DNA from: Pseudomonas sp. GM79
GTDB lineage: Bacteria; Pseudomonadota; Gammaproteobacteria; Pseudomonadales; Pseudomonadaceae
Length of the DNA: 64,000 bases
Reading direction: 5' to 3'
NCBI RefSeq assembly: GCF_000282495.1
Contig: NZ_AKJE01000059.1
Location: 31,769-95,768, forward strand
Shown: in pieces, positions 41,322-49,446 of the stretch
How positions within the stretch are numbered: position 1 is the first letter of the stretch
Layout: every line of letters begins with the position of its first letter
The notes under the pieces: generated by a model
The model's input: only the letters and a program-made list of their open reading frames with translations
Database searches by the model: none
Told to the model about the DNA's origin: nothing
Translations under genes and position numbers: made by a program

Positions 41322-43772
41322 TTACTTGCCAGGTGTCAGCGTCAACCGCGTTTTTCCGTACACCTTGTCAAAGTTCTGCGGCTGCATCGGCAGGCTGATG
41401 TATTGCCCCTTGAGCCACGGCTCGACGCTGTCGAGATAGTGCGCGCTGGCCGGGTTGCCGGACTGGCCGCTACCGTTCTGGCCCATCAGCGGTTCGGCCT
41501 GGCCGAAATCGACGATAAAGCGCATGGCCGGCGCCAGCGTGGTGTTGAAGTCCTGACCCCAGGTGAACGCGGCGGTGTTGAGCGTGGTGTGGTCGCCGCC
41601 GGCTGGCAGCGGACCGCGCACGGTCTGGCCACTGGCGTTCTTCCATTCGTAGCGATGCAGTTTGCCCCACTGCCAGGCTTTGTGATCGCCACCCAACTGG
41701 CTGTCCCCCGCACTGATCGCGGACGCCAGGCTACGGGCGAGAATCGCCGGTTTGTCTTCTTTCTGCGAGGTGCGCAGGTCGTCCCAGAACGGACTGTCCT
41801 CACGGCTCAGCAGATGATCGGCCTGCGCCGCGTAGGACAACTTGCCGTTGGCGATAAAGGCTTTCCACGCCGGGCTGCTTTCCGGGCCCAGTTCGTCGAG
41901 GAAAATCTGTTTAGTGCTTTCCTGCAGGAACAGCTCGTAGATCGCCGCGTCGGCGGAGGTCGGGCTGAGTTTGCCGTCGAAAGCCATCAAGCGCGTATAA
42001 GCCTCGCGAGCCTTGCCGCGATCGGCCACCGGCAACGCTTCGATGGCGTGCTTGAGTGGCTGGGACATGCCCGGTGCTTCAAACATCTTCTTCAGCTTGG
42101 CAGCGAAGGTGGTGGTCTGGTCGTATTGCATGGCGATCAGGCTGCGTGTGTCGTGTTTGCCCACACCCGCCAGTTCGGCCATGCGTTCACCGCGCTCCGG
42201 CGCCGACCAGGAATTGGACAGCTGCATGCCGTAGCCATGGGGAATGACCCGCTGGTTGGCGGTGCCGAGCCAGCCTTGAGCCGGGTCCTGGTCATACGGA
42301 TGGAGCATCGGGTCGGCGTAACCGTCCCAGTCGTAGCGACCTTCCCAGCCCGGCGACGGCAGCAAGCCTTCGCCTTCGCGACGGTTCGGGAAGCGACCGG
42401 TGACTTGCCAGCCGATGTTGCTGGCATCGGCAAACACCAGATTCAGGGCGATGGCGCGTATTTCACGGCTGGCATCCGAGGCTTTCTCGACGCTCTGCGC
42501 TCGAGACAGGTCGAAAAAGGCATCCAGGGTTTTGTCGTCGGTGAAGTTTGGCGTCTGCAAGGCCAGGCCGAAACCATTCGCCAACGCGGCGCCTTGGGCG
42601 CTGTTGAGCAACGGCCCGTGGCGGGTTTCGTACACCGCTTCGCGAATCGGCTTCTGGCCTTTGACGAAGTAGGTTTCGTTGCGCACGATCGCCGGCTGCC
42701 ATTTGCCGCTGACTTCGTAAGAAAGGCCGTTGCCCTGGCGTTTGATTTTTTCCAGGAACAGGTCCTGGTTGTCGCCCATGACCGTGGTCATGCTCCACGC
42801 CACTTTGCCGTTGAAACCACCGAGCACCATGGGTAACCCGGCAATGGTCGCGCCGGAGGCCTGGTATTTCGGCGCGCGAATCTGCACGTAGCTGAACAGC
42901 GACGGTACGCCCAGCGGTCCATGGCTGTCGCTGGCCAACAGGCTTTTGCCGCTGCGGCTGCGTTGCGGAGCAATCGCCCAGTTGTTAGAAGACGTGGCGC
43001 CCAGCAGATTCAGGTCGGACAGTTGGCCCGTGGCTTTGCTGATTTCGCTCAGCCCCGGGATTTGCCCATTGAGTTTGATGCCCTGAAGTTTTTCCGCTTC
43101 TGCAACTGGCAGTTTTTCATCGGGAGCGGACGGCGCAAGCCACGCCAGCTTGTCGGTACTGACTGTCTGGGCCAGCATCAATGAGGAAATTTCTTCCGGC
43201 AGGTTCGCCGATTGGCTGAAATTCAGCAGGCAGAAAATCAGCGCTGAATCTTCAGGTTTCCAGTATTCCGGCTTATAGCCAGTGGCCGCGAGGTCCGCAG
43301 GCAGTTTGTCGCGGTAGCGGAACAGGTAGGCGTTGACCCCGCGGGCATAGACTTCGAAGAAACGCTTGAGGCGCGGCGAAGAGGCCTTGTACAGCTCTCC
43401 CGCGCTTTTCTTCAGATTGACCGCACGCATGTAGCGGTCGGCGTCGAGCAGGTCTGCGCCGGACATCTCCGCCAAACGGCCCTGGGCCAGCAAACGCAGA
43501 GTGACCATTTGGCTGATGCGGTCGCTGGCATGCACGTAGCCGAGGGTGAACAGCGCATCGTGGAAGCTATTGCTCTCGATCAGCGGCATGCCCATGGCAT
43601 TGCGTCGAATCGAAACGTTCTGCGCCAGGCCTTTGAGCGGTTGCACGCCGGAGGTCGGCGGGAGGGTGTCTTGAGTGTTCCAGGTCTGACAACCGGTCAG
43701 GCTTAAAACACTGGCCACTGCTGCGGCAACGCCGAACCGGGGAAGAAAATGTGTGAGGGCTGGCGAGGCCAT
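41322..43772 (-). CDS. quiP: Acyl-homoserine-lactone acylase QuiP
   Basis: 816 aa. Signal/lipobox-like N-terminus ('SVLSLTGC'), then a penicillin-acylase alpha part, the self-processing site with Ser nucleophile in 'LGATSSNNWAIAPQRS' (about Ser262), and the beta part ('GGFNGKVAWSMTTVMGDNQDLFLE', 'GNIGWQVTGRFPNRREG'). Sequence and context (quiP followed by a GST gene) match P. aeruginosa PA1032, which degrades long-chain acyl-homoserine lactones. No AHL synthase or LuxR receptor is in the window, so it may act on external signals. AGGAG precedes the ATG. Confidence 0.92.
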   Translation of the reverse strand: MASPALTHFLPRFGVAAAVASVLSLTGCQTWNTQDTLPPTSGVQPLKGLAQNVSIRRNAMGMPLIESNSFHDALFTLGYVHASDRISQMVTLRLLAQGRLAEMSGADLLDADRYMRAVNLKKSAGELYKASSPRLKRFFEVYARGVNAYLFRYRDKLPADLAATGYKPEYWKPEDSALIFCLLNFSQSANLPEEISSLMLAQTVSTDKLAWLAPSAPDEKLPVAEAEKLQGIKLNGQIPGLSEISKATGQLSDLNLLGATSSNNWAIAPQRSRSGKSLLASDSHGPLGVPSLFSYVQIRAPKYQASGATIAGLPMVLGGFNGKVAWSMTTVMGDNQDLFLEKIKRQGNGLSYEVSGKWQPAIVRNETYFVKGQKPIREAVYETRHGPLLNSAQGAALANGFGLALQTPNFTDDKTLDAFFDLSRAQSVEKASDASREIRAIALNLVFADASNIGWQVTGRFPNRREGEGLLPSPGWEGRYDWDGYADPMLHPYDQDPAQGWLGTANQRVIPHGYGMQLSNSWSAPERGERMAELAGVGKHDTRSLIAMQYDQTTTFAAKLKKMFEAPGMSQPLKHAIEALPVADRGKAREAYTRLMAFDGKLSPTSADAAIYELFLQESTKQIFLDELGPESSPAWKAFIANGKLSYAAQADHLLSREDSPFWDDLRTSQKEDKPAILARSLASAISAGDSQLGGDHKAWQWGKLHRYEWKNASGQTVRGPLPAGGDHTTLNTAAFTWGQDFNTTLAPAMRFIVDFGQAEPLMGQNGSGQSGNPASAHYLDSVEPWLKGQYISLPMQPQNFDKVYGKTRLTLTPGK

Positions 43773-43880
43773 GGCAAAGCTCCTGCGGGGGGTAGCGTCA
43801 TTAAAGGCGCTACGTTAGTGAGCAGGAGGTGGCCGCGCAAGCGGGGTATCAGGTTATTTCAGGATTTGTCTGTGGAATGC

Positions 43881-43972
43881 AAAAAGATCGCAGCCTCGTT
43901 TCACTCGACAGCTCCTACACGGTTTTGCATTCCCTGTAGGAGCTGTCGAGTGAAACGAGGCTGCGATCTTTT
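43881..43972. repeat. Inverted repeat of the AAAGATCGCAGCC family
   Basis: Arms AAAAAGATCGCAGCCTCGTT… and …AACGAGGCTGCGATCTTTT, about 20 bases between. Directly after the GST gene stop, so possibly its mRNA 3' end. Confidence 0.9.
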
Positions 43973-43981
43973 GATCTTCTA

Positions 43982-44626
43982 TCAGGATTTCGGCGGATTG
44001 ACCTTGGCCACCAGCGCATACGCCTTCACCGTCGCCGGGCGGTTCTGGATGTGGGTGAACCAGCGCAATACGTTGGGGAAGTCTTCCAGGTTCTGGCTTT
44101 GCCACTTGTGAGAAACGATCCACGGGTAGATTGCCATGTCGGCAATGCTGTATTCGCTGCCGGCAACAAAGTCATTGTTGGCCAATTGCTTGTCGAGAAC
44201 CCCATACAGGCGGGCGGTTTCGTCGATGTAGCGCTTGATTGCGTAGGGGATTTTCTCTGGTGCGAATTGGCTGAAGTGATGATTTTGCCCGGCCATCGGC
44301 CCCAGGCCACCCATCTGCCAGAACAACCATTGCAACGCTTGCTGGCGTCCGCGCAGATCCTTGGGCAGGAACTTGCCGGTTTTCTCCGCGAGGTACAGCA
44401 GAATCGCCCCCGACTCGAACAGTGCCAACGGTTCACCGCCATCGACCGGCTCATGATCGACGATGGCCGGGATTTTGTTGTTCGGCGAGATCTTCAGGAA
44501 CTCGGGTTTGAACTGGTCGTTCTGGCTGATGTTGATCGGGTAAACGTTGTAGTGCAGGCCGGCTTCTTCCAGGAATATCGAAATCTTGTGGCCGTTGGGG
44601 GTGGTCCAGTAATACAAGTCGATCAT
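43982..44626 (-). CDS. Glutathione S-transferase family protein, YfcG-like
   Basis: 214 aa. Thioredoxin-like N-terminal domain ('MIDLYYWTTPNGHKISIFLEEAG', then 'ISPNNKIPAIVDHEP' with the cis-Pro and 'ALFESGAILLYLAEKTG'), and an all-helical C-terminal domain ('GSEYSIADMAIYPWI'). YfcG-type members reduce disulfides with two glutathiones. GGAGT precedes the ATG at 44626. Next to quiP as in P. aeruginosa PA1033. Confidence 0.9.
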   Translation of the reverse strand: MIDLYYWTTPNGHKISIFLEEAGLHYNVYPINISQNDQFKPEFLKISPNNKIPAIVDHEPVDGGEPLALFESGAILLYLAEKTGKFLPKDLRGRQQALQWLFWQMGGLGPMAGQNHHFSQFAPEKIPYAIKRYIDETARLYGVLDKQLANNDFVAGSEYSIADMAIYPWIVSHKWQSQNLEDFPNVLRWFTHIQNRPATVKAYALVAKVNPPKS

Positions 44627-44771
44627 GAAGTACTCCAAATCAAGAGACATCGTCAGGTACGGACAGCGACCGCCGGCATCAGGTCGTCCTGTTTGCGTTT
44701 GATGGCTTGCCAGTAGGAAGAGGTGATGCTGAAGTGCGGTAAATTCAATGCCCAGCAGGAGAAAAGTCGGC

Positions 44772-45329
44772 ATGGAGCTCAAGACCAACGCGGCGCTGAT
44801 CATCATCGATCAACAAAAAGGCATCCTGCATCCCAGGTTGGGCCGCCGAAACAACCCTCAGGCCGAAGCGCGCATCCTGGAATTGCTGGGGCATTGGCGT
44901 CGAACCGGACGGCCGGTGATTCATGTGCAGCACCTGTCCCGCTCAGAGGATTCAGTGTTCTGGCCGCAGCAATCGGGGGTGGAATTTCAGGAGCGTTTTC
45001 AACCATCGATGGGTGAGTGGCTGATTCAGAAACAGGTGCCGGATGCCTTTTGTTCGACGGGGCTGGAAGCACGTTTGCGCGAGGCGGGGATCGATCAGTT
45101 GATCATCGTTGGTGTGGCGACCAACAATTCGGTGGAGTCCACGGCGCGAACGGCCGGGAATCTGGGGTTTGAAGCGTGGGTTGCTGAGGATGCGTGCTTT
45201 ACCTTCGATAAAGCGGATTACTTTGGCAATGCTCACTCAGCCGAGGAAGTGCACGCGATGTCGCTGGGTAATTTGCATGGCGAGTATGCGACGGTGATTA
45301 ATACGGATCAAATCCTGACCGACGACTGA
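44772..45329 (+). CDS. Isochorismatase-family cysteine hydrolase
   Basis: 185 aa. Catalytic Asp in 'ALIIIDQQKGILHP' (about 8-21), Lys in 'LIQKQVPDAF', and 'IIVGVATNNSVESTARTAGNLGFEAWVAEDACFTFD', where the usual Cys nucleophile (often 'GVxTxxCVxxTA') is replaced by 'NNSVESTA'. The nucleophile position appears to be Ser, so the activity is doubtful. Start chosen at the ATG at 44772 (MELKT) with AGGAG upstream. Divergent from the GST gene. Confidence 0.85.
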   Translation: MELKTNAALIIIDQQKGILHPRLGRRNNPQAEARILELLGHWRRTGRPVIHVQHLSRSEDSVFWPQQSGVEFQERFQPSMGEWLIQKQVPDAFCSTGLEARLREAGIDQLIIVGVATNNSVESTARTAGNLGFEAWVAEDACFTFDKADYFGNAHSAEEVHAMSLGNLHGEYATVINTDQILTDD

Positions 45330-45334
45330 AAACC

Positions 45335-45497
45335 TGTAGGAGCGAGGCTTGCCCGCGAAAGCGATTTAACTGACAGATTGATAGTGAATGTGCCGCCGTC
45401 TTCGCGAGCAAGCCCGCTCCCACACTCGATCTGCGCCAGCCACACATAGTGTGAACACAGCAGATCCAATGTGGGAGCGGGCTTGCTCGCGAAGGCG
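45335..45497. repeat. Group of three REP units of two types
   Basis: A TGTAGGAGCGAGGCTTGCCC unit at 45335-45361, then inverted (45400-45424) and direct (45470-45497) GCGGGCTTGCTCGCGA units. Mixed types in one REPIN-like cluster. Confidence 0.85.
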
Positions 45498-45530
45498 ATT
45501 CAACAGGCGAAAAAATATCCGCCCGAAGCA

Positions 45531-45734
45531 TCAAGCGCCGTGGCACTTCTTGAATTTCTTGCCGTTGCCGCATGGGCAAGGGTCGTTGCGGCCGACGTCT
45601 TTCAGGGCGTTACGCACCGGTTCCTGGTGGGCATGGCCGCAGTTCGGACCGTGGACATGGCCATGGTCGTGATCATGGTGGTCGTGATGGTCATGGTTGC
45701 AGTCAGGGCCATGGACATGAGGTTGCTGGGTCAT
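45531..45734 (-). CDS. Small His-rich SEC-C motif protein
   Basis: 67 aa. N-terminal half is a His/Asp-rich stretch ('VHGPDCNHDHHDHHDHDHGHVHGPNCGHAH'), C-terminal half has the SEC-C zinc knuckle 'GRNDPCPCGNGKKFKKCHG', as at the end of SecA. It may bind zinc or other metals. ATG at 45734 is preferred; a GTG at 45743 overlaps the upstream gene's stop as GTGA and could also be used. Probably co-translated with the lipoprotein gene at 45740. Confidence 0.8.
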   Translation of the reverse strand: MTQQPHVHGPDCNHDHHDHHDHDHGHVHGPNCGHAHQEPVRNALKDVGRNDPCPCGNGKKFKKCHGA

Positions 45735-45739
45735 CGGGG

Positions 45740-46225
45740 TCACTCCGGAATTAAATCGGCGGCGATTATCACGCCATTACGCGCCAGGTGCACGTAGTGC
45801 GCGATGAATAAACCGGTTTCCAGTTCACCTTCCAGACGATAGGGAATGGGTTGGTCGGGTTTTTTCAGCAGCTTGACCAGGTCCCGGACTTTCGGCCACA
45901 GGTTGGTGCGGATCGGCACTTTAAAATAGGCGCTGCGTTTGGGGCCGACCGTGAACCAGTGTTCGTGCTCGCCTTCGGTCAGCAGTATGTCCCCCAAGTG
46001 AATGCGATATTCCAGGGCACGCACCGTCAGGTCTTGGTCATTGGGATTGTCGACGCGAAAATGCAGCAGGAATTTCTGCTCCAGTAGTTTGGCCCGGACC
46101 ACCTCGACCTTGACCAGATGCACCTGCGGCTCCGGCAAGTCGTCGTCGAACCACGACGCACAGCCGCCGAGCCCCAGAAACAGAAGCAGGGTGAGCAGCT
46201 GTAATGTGCGCCGCTGGGTGTTCAT
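45740..46225 (-). CDS. LEA type-2 (WHy) domain lipoprotein
   Basis: 161 aa. Lipoprotein signal 'LLTLLLFLGLGGC', then an LEA14/WHy-like beta domain: 'EVVRAKLLEQKFLLHFRVDNPNDQDLTVRALEYRIHLGDILLTEGEHE' (typical 'vNPNxxxlxvxxxxyxvxlnG'). Outer-membrane lipoprotein of unknown role, perhaps in desiccation or stress. Homologues occur in the same neighbourhood in P. aeruginosa. Confidence 0.85.
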   Translation of the reverse strand: MNTQRRTLQLLTLLLFLGLGGCASWFDDDLPEPQVHLVKVEVVRAKLLEQKFLLHFRVDNPNDQDLTVRALEYRIHLGDILLTEGEHEHWFTVGPKRSAYFKVPIRTNLWPKVRDLVKLLKKPDQPIPYRLEGELETGLFIAHYVHLARNGVIIAADLIPE

Positions 46226-46260
46226 GGTCGTGTTTCTCCCTTGCCCCCAGTCTAGCTCCT

Positions 46261-46325
46261 AAAAGATCGCAGCCTTCGGCAGCTCCTACGCGCCTGTGGG
46301 CGCCGCCGAAGGCTGCGATCTTTTT
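46261..46325. repeat. Short inverted repeat of the AAAGATCGCAGCC family
   Basis: AAAAGATCGCAGCCTTCGGC … GCCGAAGGCTGCGATCTTTTT with about 25 bases between; a terminator-like end. Same arm start as the elements at 32055 and 43881 but with a shorter, different inner arm. Confidence 0.88.
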
Positions 46326-46338
46326 GCTGTTGGTCAAC

Positions 46339-46815
46339 TCAAACGCTGAAATAACTCGCGCAGCACTTCTTGAACTTCTGCCCGCTGGCGCACGGGCATG
46401 CATCGTTACGTCCGGCCTTGAGTGACACGGTGGGGTCGATGAAATACCAGTGGCCGGCGTTCTGTACGAATGACGAACGTTCGCGGTGGCTGTGTTCGCC
46501 GCTGCTGTCGTGCCAGCGAGCGGTGAAGGTGACGAAGGCGTGCTCTGGCTGACCGCCGAAGACTTCGGCGCTTTCCACCTCCAGGCCCAGCCAGGTGCTT
46601 TGGGCGCTCCAGTCGCTGATCGACTGGCGATCCAGGCCGGCCTGTTGTGCGGGCAGGGTGGTCGCCACTAGATAATCGATCAACCCCAATACATAGGCGC
46701 TGTAGCGCGAACGCATCAAGACTTCGGCGCTGGGGGCGGGGTGGCCGGCGTGGTAATGGCCACAGCAGGCATCGAGCAGCGTGCCGCTGCCGCAAGGGCA
46801 AATGGATGTACTCAT
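46339..46815 (-). CDS. YchJ-family SEC-C protein
   Basis: 158 aa. SEC-C zinc knuckle at each end: 'CPCGSGTLLDACCGHYH' (6-22) and 'NDACPCASGQKFKKCC' (near 140-155), enclosing an NTF2-like domain ('MRSRYSAYVLGLIDYLVATT…ERSSFVQNAGHWYFIDP'). This is the YchJ family (as PA1039). Function unknown. Ends about five bases from the next gene upstream, so likely the same transcript. Confidence 0.88.
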   Translation of the reverse strand: MSTSICPCGSGTLLDACCGHYHAGHPAPSAEVLMRSRYSAYVLGLIDYLVATTLPAQQAGLDRQSISDWSAQSTWLGLEVESAEVFGGQPEHAFVTFTARWHDSSGEHSHRERSSFVQNAGHWYFIDPTVSLKAGRNDACPCASGQKFKKCCASYFSV

Positions 46816-46819
46816 TGCG

Positions 46820-47317
46820 TTACCACCAATATTTCCCGAAGTTTTCCGGATTGGCCCAGAAGCGGGAGTTGAGCCAGTCGGGCACCTGTTTATAGTCAAG
46901 CAGATCGTAGGTAAACAGCGTCAGTACTTGATCTTCACGCTGGAAGCGTTCGCTGGCTTGCAACGCCAGAGAGAAAAAGTCCGTCTCCTTCCAACCGCAT
47001 GCCGGCAAGTCGGCCAGCACCGCAATGCGACTGGCATTGAGGTTGCGTATCCCGCCGAGCAGATTCAAGCCGTCGCGCTTGGGTAAATGTTCGAGGCAAT
47101 CGACCACCAGCGCCAGATCAAACCGTTGCGCCGCCAGTTCGGCGGGCAGTGGCCCGGGCGCAGCAAAGGCGACGATGCTGTCCGGGTGCGCGAGCTTGAA
47201 TGCCTCAAGCGCGGGGAATTCGCTGGCGCCAATCAGCAACAGACGCGCCGGGGCGTAACGATCAAGCAAAGCGGCCAACGCCTGCTGGGGCGTGCGCGAA
47301 GAAATACCTGCAATCAT
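46820..47317 (-). CDS. DUF6231 family protein with methyltransferase-like fold
   Basis: 165 aa. 'ALLDRYAPARLLLIGASEFPALEAFKLAHPDSIVAFA' and 'FDLALVVDCLEHLPKRDGLNLLGGIRNLNASRIAVLADLP' resemble the SAM-methyltransferase core (nucleotide loop, then 'D-L-E-H-L' and a strand), but the SAM-binding glycine motif is poor ('LIGASEFPA'). Usually named DUF6231; function unknown. Followed four bases later by YchJ. Confidence 0.65.
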   Translation of the reverse strand: MIAGISSRTPQQALAALLDRYAPARLLLIGASEFPALEAFKLAHPDSIVAFAAPGPLPAELAAQRFDLALVVDCLEHLPKRDGLNLLGGIRNLNASRIAVLADLPACGWKETDFFSLALQASERFQREDQVLTLFTYDLLDYKQVPDWLNSRFWANPENFGKYWW

Positions 47318-47464
47318 CGAAGATCCTCAATCAGAACGCCAAGACTAGCCTGCCCCAACGTCCGGGCCTAGTGTTCCTGTCTCGCGCAATTAACCAAAAA
47401 GCGGCGATCCTCCATGAACATGGGGCAAAACAGCAATGGCCTATTGCTGGCGGAGATTAAAAGT

Positions 47465-47510
47465 CGGGTCTTTACTCCCTAGAATCGGTTTTAAGCCGAT
47501 CCCTCAGGAG
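47465..47510 (+). promoter_or_regulatory. SD-sequestering leader element of OmpA-like gene 1
   Basis: Shared 14-mer CGGGTCTTTACTCC (47465-47478), then ATCGG/CCGAT stem (47484-47488 with 47496-47500), then the Shine-Dalgarno GGAG (47507-47510). CTCC of the 14-mer (47475-47478) can pair with that GGAG. Confidence 0.5.
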
Positions 47511-47519
47511 AAGAACTAG

Positions 47520-48215
47520 ATGAGCATAATTCGGACAGCATTACCCTTGGTTCTGCTAACCAGTGTGTTGACTGGTTGCGCAGGTTTGCAGAAAACCGAC
47601 TGGCCGACCTGTGCGGCGGTCGGTGGTGTCATCGGTGCAGGGCTCGGCGCGACCGAAAGCTCGGCATGGGCGGGGTATGGCGCGCTGCTGGTCGGCGGCA
47701 CGGCAGCCGCTTATTGCTGGGTGCATGGTGACGGCGACGAAGACGGCGATGGTGTGCTGGACAGCCGCGACAAGTGCCCGGGTACACCTAAAGGCGTGCG
47801 GGTCGATGCCGACGGCTGCCCTCCACCAGCGCCTGCGCCGGTGGTCGAGGAGGCGGCGGTGGTCAAGGAAGAAGTCATCGTTATCCGTGATGTGCACTTC
47901 CAGTTCGACTCGGCCAAGCTCACCCCTGCCGATAAGGACGTACTCAGCACCATTGCCACGCGCCTGAAACAGGAATCCTCCACCGCCCAACTGACTGTCA
48001 CCGGTCATACCGACAGCGTCGGCAGCGATGCCTACAACCAGAAACTGTCGGATAGACGCGCCCATTCAGTGGTGGAATACCTGATTTCCCAAGGCGTGCC
48101 ACGCAGCAGTTTCGTGTCTGTGACCGGTGCCGGTGAAAGCCAGCCGGTGGCCGATAACAAAACCGCTGACGGCCGTGCGATGAACCGACGCACGGAAATC
48201 AAAATCAACCGCTAG
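47520..48215 (+). CDS. OmpA-family lipoprotein 1
   Basis: 231 aa. Lipobox 'LTSVLTGC' (Cys about 20), a glycine-zipper segment ('GGVIGAGLGATESSAWAGYGALLVGGTAAAY'), a TSP3-like calcium-binding stretch ('DGDEDGDGVLDSRDKCPGTPKGVRVDADGC'), and a C-terminal OmpA peptidoglycan-binding domain ('VHFQFDSAKLTPADKDVL… LTVTGHTDSVGSDAYNQKLSDRRA… NRRTEIKI'). It would tether the outer membrane to peptidoglycan. Tandem with a close relative at 48306, with the same leader motif. Confidence 0.92.
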   Translation: MSIIRTALPLVLLTSVLTGCAGLQKTDWPTCAAVGGVIGAGLGATESSAWAGYGALLVGGTAAAYCWVHGDGDEDGDGVLDSRDKCPGTPKGVRVDADGCPPPAPAPVVEEAAVVKEEVIVIRDVHFQFDSAKLTPADKDVLSTIATRLKQESSTAQLTVTGHTDSVGSDAYNQKLSDRRAHSVVEYLISQGVPRSSFVSVTGAGESQPVADNKTADGRAMNRRTEIKINR

Positions 48216-48251
48216 GTCTCTGCCGTTCCGCGGCTTGTACAGTCGCGGATG

Positions 48252-48297
48252 CGGGTCTTTACTCCTGTGTGACCGGTATGGGCCGGTGACACAGGAG
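48252..48297 (+). promoter_or_regulatory. SD-sequestering leader element of OmpA-like gene 2
   Basis: Same 14-mer (48252-48265). CTCCTGTGT (48262-48270) and ACCGG (48272-48276) pair with CCGGT (48283-48287) and ACACAGGAG (48289-48297), which contains the Shine-Dalgarno. A 14-bp hairpin with one G-G mismatch. Confidence 0.6.
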
Positions 48298-48305
48298 CAT
48301 TCACA

Positions 48306-49019
48306 ATGAGCGTTCTTACAAGGACCGTCTTGCCGGTTCTGCTGCTTGGCAGTCTTCTGACCGGTTGTGCGACTCACAGCGATGGCACCGCCCCTCTCAA
48401 TCAACGCACCTGGCCAATCTGCAGCGTCCTGGGTGGATTGGTCGGCGGCGGTTTGGGCGCGATCGAAAGTAGTGCCTGGGCAGCGGGTGGTGCGGCGCTC
48501 GGGATCTTGACCGGTGGCCTGATCTGCTACGCCCAGGATGGCGATGAAGACGATGATGGCGTCTTCGATCGACGTGATCGTTGCCCCGATACACCTGCCG
48601 ATACCCCTGTCGAACATCACGGTTGCCCGCTGCCGCAATACCCGGCCAGCGTGAAACCTGTTGAAGCACCGGTCTCCGAAGTCATCACCCTGAACGGCAA
48701 CGTGCTGTTCGCTTACAACCAATCCGAGCTGATGCCCCAAGCGCGCAGTGAGCTGGATTCGTTGATGGCCAAATTGCAAAACACCGATGTGGTGAGCATT
48801 AAAGTCATCGGTCATACCGACAGCCAGGGTTCGGACGCCTATAACCAGAAACTGTCGGAACGTCGTGCCAGCAGCGTCGCGGCCTACCTGTTGAGCCAGG
48901 GAGTCGCGCCAGACAAACTCACCAGCGAAGGCCGGGGCGAAAGCCAACCGGTGGCCGATAACGACACGGAAGAAGGACGGGCGCAAAACCGTCGCGTGGA
49001 ATTGCACATCAATCGCTAA
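48306..49019 (+). CDS. OmpA-family lipoprotein 2
   Basis: 237 aa. Same layout as the protein at 47520: lipobox 'LLTGC', 'GGLVGGGLGAIESSAWAAGGAALGILTGGLICYA', TSP3-like 'DGDEDDDGVFDRRDRCPDTPADTP', OmpA domain ending 'GHTDSQGSDAYNQKLSERRASSVAAYLLSQG… NRRVELHINR'. A tandem duplication that has diverged. The upstream gap of 90 bases holds the leader hairpin, so it may be translated under its own control. Confidence 0.92.
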   Translation: MSVLTRTVLPVLLLGSLLTGCATHSDGTAPLNQRTWPICSVLGGLVGGGLGAIESSAWAAGGAALGILTGGLICYAQDGDEDDDGVFDRRDRCPDTPADTPVEHHGCPLPQYPASVKPVEAPVSEVITLNGNVLFAYNQSELMPQARSELDSLMAKLQNTDVVSIKVIGHTDSQGSDAYNQKLSERRASSVAAYLLSQGVAPDKLTSEGRGESQPVADNDTEEGRAQNRRVELHINR

Positions 49020-49167
49020 GCCTTGTAATAGAGCCGTCGGAAACCGATTCAGGTTGATCCGACGGCCAATTCGCGACCTTCGGGAAGAATTTTTTGCTGC
49101 CCTCTGGCTTATCCCGCGTGGAAGCCGTTACTGTGCGCGCAAAGAATAATTCTCAACGGGGGAGCGT

Positions 49168-49446
49168 ATGAAGGTGTTTTGGGGGCTGGGGAAGTTGTTG
49201 ACCCTGCTGTTCTGGTTGGTGGTGCTGGCCAATCTGCTCATACCGTTTGTTCATCCGTTTCACCTGCTGATCAATTTTGCAGGCACTGTGTTGGCAGGGC
49301 TCCATCTTCTGGAGCTGGTGTTCTGCAACCGCAGCCTCAAAGGTCGAGCCCATCCTTGGCGTGATCGCCTGAAGATTGTCTTTTTCGGCGTTTTCCACCT
49401 GCAAACCATTCCGGCCCCGGCCGCTTCGAAGGCCTCCCATGCGTAA
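49168..49446 (+). CDS. DUF1145 family membrane protein
   Basis: 92 aa with two membrane segments ('KLLTLLFWLVVLANLLIPFVHPFHLLINFAGTVLAGLHLLELVF'), a short basic loop and a C-terminal 'RLKIVFFGVFHLQTIPA', the DUF1145 (YhhL-like) pattern. Function unknown. GGGGGAG precedes the ATG. Stop overlaps the collagen-like gene start by eight bases. Confidence 0.85.
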   Translation: MKVFWGLGKLLTLLFWLVVLANLLIPFVHPFHLLINFAGTVLAGLHLLELVFCNRSLKGRAHPWRDRLKIVFFGVFHLQTIPAPAASKASHA

